From Dastarcus helophoroides (lineage: Eukaryota; Arthropoda; Insecta; Coleoptera; Bothrideridae): DNA of 64,000 nucleotides. The stretch lies in the NCBI GenBank assembly GCA_028583605.1, contig CM053332.1, positions 21,456,297-21,520,296 of the forward strand, written 5' to 3'. The notes beneath the pieces were generated by a model. The model had not been told where the DNA came from. It was given only the letters and a program-made list of their open reading frames with translations, and did not search any database. The position numbers were made by a program, and so were the translations under genes. Positions 58,646 to 64,000 of the stretch are shown here, piece by piece (positions within the stretch are counted from its first letter, which is position 1; every line of letters begins with the position of its first letter).

Positions 58646-58957
58646 TGTTGCGCGTTATCGGTTCGAATAATTAACACTTGGTGACTTGTAACCACTTTAT
58701 TTCCAACTGAGCTCGGAACGCCACAATTGTAATTCACCAACGCTGCTTATTCGTTGACTTCCTTCTAACTTACTAACTGAGTGAAAGCCGACCCAATCCC
58801 CAATATATAGCTCCCGTTTCGGGTTCTAGAAGAATTCAGCAGATAAGTCTTATCGTTTGCCGAAATTTTTGCCGTTTGATTTGTTATCGCGGCTGCTTCC
58901 CCTTATTAAATTTTCTAGAAAATTCCTAACTAAATTTTATATTTACATTTTGTTACA
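58646..58957 (-). mobile_element. LTR, array unit 4
   Basis: Near-identical to unit 2; one extra C in GACTTCCTTC. Confidence 0.85.
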
Positions 58958-59598
58958 ATACATTGTGTATCTAGTAATAAAACCAAAATATTCCTGGATA
59001 ATGATGTAAATTAAGGCCGAAACTAACAAATATGTTTGTTTTTTGTGCAATAGACTGGTCTTTCAGTTTCTCTCTGAACTCTGGCTGTTGAAACGCCTTA
59101 GAGCAACCTTTGTTGTGTTTTTTAATCTTTCTTGGTTTTAGGGGACAAGTTCTGTATTTCAAATTTTGAAAATAACCAAGGAACAGTCCGTTCCATAAAA
59201 AAATGGTCTTTGGTTACCTCTCAAAATTGAAATACAAATCTGTTCCCTGAGACCAAGAAAGATTAAAAAACACAACAAAGGTTGCTCTAACGTATTGTGC
59301 TTTTACTACGAAGTCCACATATAAATACATTTAACTCCAAATGTTATTATTTTCAACATTTTAAAAATTGAAATCCACATCTTGTCTCCTGAAAGTAAGA
59401 AAGATTAAAAAACCCAACAGAGGTTACTCTTAGAGGTTGCTTTAGAGCAGCTTCTGTTGTGTTTTTTAATCTTTCTTGCTCTCGGGGGACAAGATTTGTA
59501 TTTCAATTTTTGAAGATAACTAAGAACTAGTCGCTTTCACCAAAAAAAAAACATTTCGAAGGTTTTTCCCCAATTAACCTAAAGCCCAAACTCGATTT

Positions 59599-59909
59599 TG
59601 TTGCGCGTTATCGGTTCGAATAATTAACACTTGGTGAATTGTAACCACTTTATTTCCAACTGAGCTCGGAACGCCACAATTGTAATTCACCAACGCTGCT
59701 TATTCGTTGACTTCTTCTAACTTACTAACTGAGGAAAAGCCGACCCAACGTCCAATATATAGCTCCCGTTTCGGGTTCTAGAAAAATCCAGCAGATAAGG
59801 CTTATTGTTTGCCAAAATTTTTACCGTTTGATTCATTATCGCGGCTGCTTTCCCTTATTAAATTTTCTAGAAAATTGCTAACTAAATTTTATATTTACAT
59901 TTCGTTACA
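59599..59909 (-). mobile_element. LTR, array unit 5
   Basis: Near-identical to unit 3. Confidence 0.85.
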
Positions 59910-60549
59910 ATACATTGTGTGTCTAGTAATAAAACCAAAATATTCCTGGATTATGATGTAAATTAAGGCCGAAACTAACAAATATGTTTTTTTTGTGCAA
60001 TAGACTGGTCTTTCAGTTTCTCTCTGAACTCTGGCTGTCGAAACGCGTTAGAGCAACCTTTGTTGTATTTTTTAATCTTTCTTGGTTTCAGGGGACAAGT
60101 TCTGTATTTCAAATTTTGAAGATAACCAAGGACCAGTCCGTTTCATAAAAAAAATGGTCTTTGGTTACCTTTAAAAATTGAAATACAAATCTGTTTCCTA
60201 AAATCAAGAAAGATTAAAAAACACAACAAAGGTTGCTCTAACGTATTGTGCTTTTACTACGAAGTACACATATAAATACCTTTAACTCCAAACGTTATTA
60301 TTTTCAACATTTTAAAAATTGAAATCCAAATCTTGTCCCCTGAGAGCAAGAAAAATTAAAAAACACAACAAAGGTTACTCTTAGAGGTTGCCTTAGAGCA
60401 GCTTCTGTTGTGTTTTTTAATCTTTCTTGGTATCAGGGGACAAGATGTGTATTTCAATTTTTAAAGATAACTAAGAACTAGTCGCTTTCACCAACAAAAT
60501 AACATTTCGAAGGTTTTTCCCCAATTAACCTAAAGACCAAACTCGATTT

Positions 60550-60860
60550 TGTTGCGCGTTATCGGTTCGAATAATTAACACTTGGTGAATTGTAACCACT
60601 TTATTTCCAACTGAGCTCGGAACGCCACAATTGTAATTCACCAACGCTGCTTATTCGTTGACTTCCTCTAACTTACTAACTGAGGAAAAGCCGACCCAAC
60701 CCCCAATATATAGCTCCCGTTTTGGGTTCTAGAAGAATCCAGCAGATAAGGCTTATCGTTTGCCGAAATTTTTACCGTTTGATTCATTATCGCGGCTGCT
60801 TCCCCTCATTAAATTTTCTAGAAAATTCCTAACTAAATTTTATATTTACATTTCGTTACA
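60550..60860 (-). mobile_element. LTR, array unit 6
   Basis: Mosaic: carries CTGAGGAAAAGCC like units 3 and 5, but GCTTATCGTTTGCCG like units 1 and 4. The unit lacks the GATAATGATGTAAATT segment (about 60900) found in the others. Confidence 0.85.
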
Positions 60861-61477
60861 ATACATTGTGTATCTAGTAATAAAACCAAAATATTCCTGG
60901 GCCGAAACTAACAAATATGTTTTTTTTTTGTGCAATAGACTGGTCTTTCAGTTTCTCTTCGAACTCTGGCTGTCGAAACGCGTTAGAGCAACCTTTGTTG
61001 TGTTTTCTAATCTTTCTTGTTTCAGGGGACAAGTTCTGTATTTCAATTTTTGAAGATAACCAGGGACCAGTCCGTTTCATAAAAAAAATGGTCTTTGGTT
61101 ACCTTTAAAAATTGAAATACAAATCTGTTCCCTGAGACCAAGAAAGATTAAAAAACACAACAAAGGTTGCTCTAACGTATTGTGCTTTTACTACGAAGTA
61201 CACATATAAATACATTTAACTCCAAACGTTATTATTTTCAACATTTTAAAAATTGAAATCCAAATCTTGTCTCCTGAAAGTAAGAAAGATTAAAAAACCC
61301 AACAGAGGTTACTCTTAGAGGTTGCTTTAGAGCAGCTTCTGTTGTGTTTTTTAATCTTTCTTGCTCTCGGGGGACAAGATTTGTATTTCAATTTTTGAAG
61401 ACAACCAAGAACCAGTCGGTTTCACAAAAAAAACATTTCGAAAGTTTTTCTTTAATTAACCTAAAGCCCAAACTCGA

Positions 61478-62439
61478 TTCTGTGATTCTAAAAAATGTGC
61501 AATTTGCTTTCCATATTTTAATCTTGAAGAGAAGTCTTGATTATTAATAATAGGTAATTGTAACCATAAATTGAATAATTCAAGAATTCTTTTTTTAAAA
61601 GTAGTTTATTTCTGTGGGGCTTTGTCTTTAAACTCCAAATTTCGGGATTCGAAGAGTCCTATAAGCAAAGTATATTTTTGATCGATCATTTTCTCGTTTC
61701 TGAGGAAGCGAAACTAATTTTCTCACACAGGAATCATTCTATTGATTTACGGCAGTATTTTTCGGACCATTGTGCTCAAAGCTCATGTATAAATCAGCAT
61801 ATTTGAATATTACATGCCACGTAGGCTTTGCAGGGCAACAATTTCCAGCTTTTTCCATCGTTCCCTTTTAAATAATTTTCCGGGGTTTATTTTTGTTAAA
61901 GCACAAAATGGAAATAGAAGGTTTTTCCCCACTGTATAAATTTTAGTAAAATACTGGTAGGATTACCAAGGTTATTTATAATTTAGAGACTGTACACAAA
62001 ATAAATACTAAAACATGCATAACTTCTAAAATATTTCCAGTTAAAGTATTCCGAATATTTGTGGAATGCAGCAGAGATTTTAAGTGATTATAAATAGGAC
62101 TTGAGTAGCCTAGAATAGGGAGTTTCACTTCACGTTGAACTAGAACCAGCCAATAATAGCTACTAGTAGCTAGGGATGAGCAATTTTGATCGATGTTCAC
62201 AACTAGGAGCACAAACATCAATGCTGCCTCCCTTATGCATCCCAGATATTGCCAATTAATCAGTTTCGCAAATACGTCAAAGGAAAGACTCAACATAAAT
62301 TTGTTAAGGGTCTCTACTACGCTCTTTTATTAGGTACTCAAGTGCTCATCTTTCAACAGAAATTTGATTAGCGTTTGGGGCGTTCAAATTTATTAATGAA
62401 AAACACAATAACTTAAATAGAAGGATTTGTAAAATTCGT
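61478..62439. other. Single-copy-like DNA, no gene
   Basis: I see no open frame with a recognisable motif. The 106-codon minus-strand frame at 61976-62296 has hydrophobic stretches but no family match or start context. Confidence 0.4.
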
Positions 62440-63135
62440 GCATTACAAATTGGAGTAGTTATCTCCTTCGAGGGAACAATCGATGGACCGTAGACGGCGA
62501 CAGCAGGTCAAAATAAAAGCTTCATTTTATTCCGTTTAGGAATCTAATGGACGCTCGATGTCATAAAATTTTACATCTTCCAGAAAATGTATTGTTTTTA
62601 AGAATAATTTCGCTTTCAATAGAAATAGTTGAAATAATTGGTCGTTAGATGCGCGTTAGACGCTTCTAGATAAGCTGTATGTGAAAGCAGCTCTCGAAAA
62701 ACAAACTCTCTCTCTTACATTATATTTCCTGCCAGATACTGCGATGTAAGAGCTGAAATCTTTGCCCCTTAAATGATCTGCCGTGACAAATATACAAGAA
62801 CAATTCGCTCGAGTGTCCGACTAAATATCTCCTTCGAAGGAACGATCTATGGACCGTGGGCGGCGACGGCAGGTCAAAATAAAAGCTTCATTTGGTTTTC
62901 GTTTGGGAATTTAATGGACGTTTAATATCATAAATGTGTAAAATTTCACATCTTTCAGGAAACCCTTTGTGTTTTTAAGAAGTATTTTGCTTTAAAAGTA
63001 CAAATTTGAAGTAATTAATTTTTAAATGCTTACAGAATTTTAACGTAAGTTAATTTTATTTTGCTTATAAACAACCTGTATGCGGAAACATGCTGTATTC
63101 AGAAACAGATTTCGAAAAATAAACTCCCTCTTCGA
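62440..63135. repeat. Diverged ~375-bp tandem duplication related to the 41851 foldback
   Basis: ATCTCCTTCGAGGGAACAAT (62462) and ATCTCCTTCGAAGGAACGAT (62828) begin parallel copies that both continue GGACCGT..GCGGCGAC..CAGGTCAAAATAAAAGC. The same block forms the arms at 41851-42069. Confidence 0.8.
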
Positions 63136-63199
63136 GTTAGTAGTGTTTATTCTAGAATTTTAGGCAAAGTAAAGTTCTTTTATGTATTAACCTCTTAAA

Positions 63200-64000
63200 C
63201 AGTGGCGGCTCGTAGCCAAAACTAATGGAGGTGCTGCGACAATGTGACATTTTCAAAACGTAACTTTTCGAAAATTTTAGATTTCTTTGAAAGCTTGACA
63301 ATGAAAACTTTTGATAATGTCGCGTTTTTTGAAAGGTTGGATTGTTTTTCCAAATTTCGACTGTATTGCAAAATTTAAATTTTTTCTTGTAATCTCGACC
63401 TTATTTTATTTTAAAGTATTGACTCTTTTGGAAAACTGTGAATACTCTTTTAAAACTTTTCATATTTTCCTAAATATTTGGATTTTTCGATGTTCTGCCT
63501 TTCTTCTTGTAATTTTTTTTTAAATTAATTATTACATATTTTTTAATTTTTACCATTTGAAAATTCCTACTTTTTATGAAAATGTAAATTTTTTCAAAAC
63601 TGGACTTTTGGCTTTTTCAATATTTGACTTTCTCCAAAAGTGTTCGACGTTTCGCCCACCATCGTAGGGGGCTTCTTCAGGGGCTTTCTTATCCTTTGTA
63701 CCAATTTTCAATTTAGAAGAGTTTCACCTCTGGTATAATGGGCATACTGAGTTACCATGCTCTGATGTTTTGTAATTGACCTTTTTATTCTTTCATTTTG
63801 ATTTGGCTTTCTCCCAATTTCATCTTTGTTAATAATTTCGAAAATTTATAATTTTTTTATTGAAAATTTTAATTTTTAATAATTTAGATTTGTTTTATTT
63901 AAAGATCAACTATTTTTCAAAATTTCGAGTTTTTTGTAAAGTTTGGATTATTTTTTGATATTTGTTGAAAATTTCGTTACTTCTTAACTTTCAAAATTCT
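63200..64000. mobile_element. Left end of a second hAT copy
   Basis: CAGTGGCGGCTCGTAGCC followed by ACTAATGGAGGTGCTGC, homologous to the left end at 50913. The rest of the visible part is AT-rich with no transposase frame. The right end, if present, lies beyond the window, so the true extent is unknown. Confidence 0.7.
63641..63680 (-). repeat. Family 2 hammerhead-like motif, degenerate copy
   Basis: The complement reads CTGAAGAAGCCCCCTACGAT, then GGGCGAAACGTCGAACA, as at 7175-7219. The bases before CTGAAGA are CCCC, which cannot pair with GAACA, so stem I is lost. Confidence 0.7.

Larger units (their letters stand above)
55786..61477. repeat. Tandem array of six ~952-bp LTR-containing units
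   Basis: TGTTGCGCGTTATCGG starts each unit at 55786, 56741, 57694, 58646, 59599 and 60550. Spacings are 955, 953, 952, 953 and 951. Each unit holds one minus-strand LTR of 311-312 bp and about 640 bp made of inverted family 1 modules and CACATATAAATACATTTAACTCC-like spacer. Units 2 and 4 are nearly identical, as are 3 and 5, which gives a 1905-bp dimer repeat. Identical 63-codon minus-strand frames at 57065 and 58971 are by-products of this duplication. The array ends where CAAACTCGATT meets unrelated sequence at about 61477. Confidence 0.95.

Noticed and set aside
57065..59162. Two identical 63-codon minus-strand frames, suggesting a conserved small protein
   Set aside because: Identity follows from the 1905-bp DNA duplication that also copied non-coding LTR parts; other units have the frame broken.
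55786..61477. Interpreting the array as complete LTR retrotransposons sharing LTRs
   Set aside because: The ~640-bp interior has no coding and consists of inverted modules; no polypurine tract precedes the LTR and no clear tRNA primer site follows it.

Overview
This is AT-rich animal nuclear DNA, almost certainly insect, and it contains no intact host gene that I can support. The insect call rests on four things. There is TTAGG telomere-type repeat at both ends of a 3.8 kb pentamer array. The LTRs carry a TATA box followed about 30 nt later by the arthropod initiator TCAGT. The mobile-element set (DD41D Tc1/mariner-like, Jockey/CR1-like LINE, Ty3/Gypsy, BEL/Pao, hAT) is insect-typical, and there is no bacterial-style operon. 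I cannot name the order or species.

Layout. 0-1.2 kb: 3' half of a Tc1/mariner-superfamily transposon with a frameshifted transposase and its right terminal repeat. 1.3-4.0 kb: decayed LINE reverse transcriptase on the minus strand, in which a 180-bp (60-codon) coding segment has been amplified in tandem. 4.6-5.7 kb: two adjacent copies of an inverted-repeat element, one swollen by a 21-bp minisatellite. 6.2-7.5 kb: Gypsy RT and LTR scraps and a foldback bearing a hammerhead-like motif. 6.7-20.7 kb: AT-rich quasi-repetitive DNA, including a 1.39-kb tandem repeat, a long inverted repeat with arms over 2 kb, and LTR insertions between the arms. 21.5-23.3 kb: a foldback with an (ATT)n core, then a BEL/Pao RT remnant. 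26.8-29.0 and 31.3-33.0 kb: satellite-like arrays of one recurring module. 34.4-38.1 kb: a TTTGG-type array bounded by TTAGG. 42.6-43.3 kb: an insertion with a target-site duplication that carries a complete hammerhead ribozyme fold. 43.3-47.4 kb: tandem duplications and nested Tc1/mariner-like foldbacks. 50.9-55.8 kb: an hAT element with a perfect 8-bp target duplication, reduced to the transposase C-terminus and filled with a 19-20 bp repeat. 55.8-61.5 kb: six tandem 952-bp units, each with one LTR, with a dimeric higher-order pattern. 63.2 kb: left end of a second hAT copy.

The only long coding remnants belong to transposable elements, and all are partial or broken. Their interaction is structural. 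Elements are nested in one another, and several acquired internal tandem repeats, as did the LINE, the 4.6-kb inverted-repeat element and the hAT. One short module recurs in both orientations through at least three unrelated tandem arrays. The best candidate for a functional RNA is the hammerhead ribozyme on the minus strand at 42673-42737. The recurring modules share a similar core with one extra nucleotide, which suggests that self-cleaving RNA-type elements seeded much of this repeat landscape. This last point is inference.
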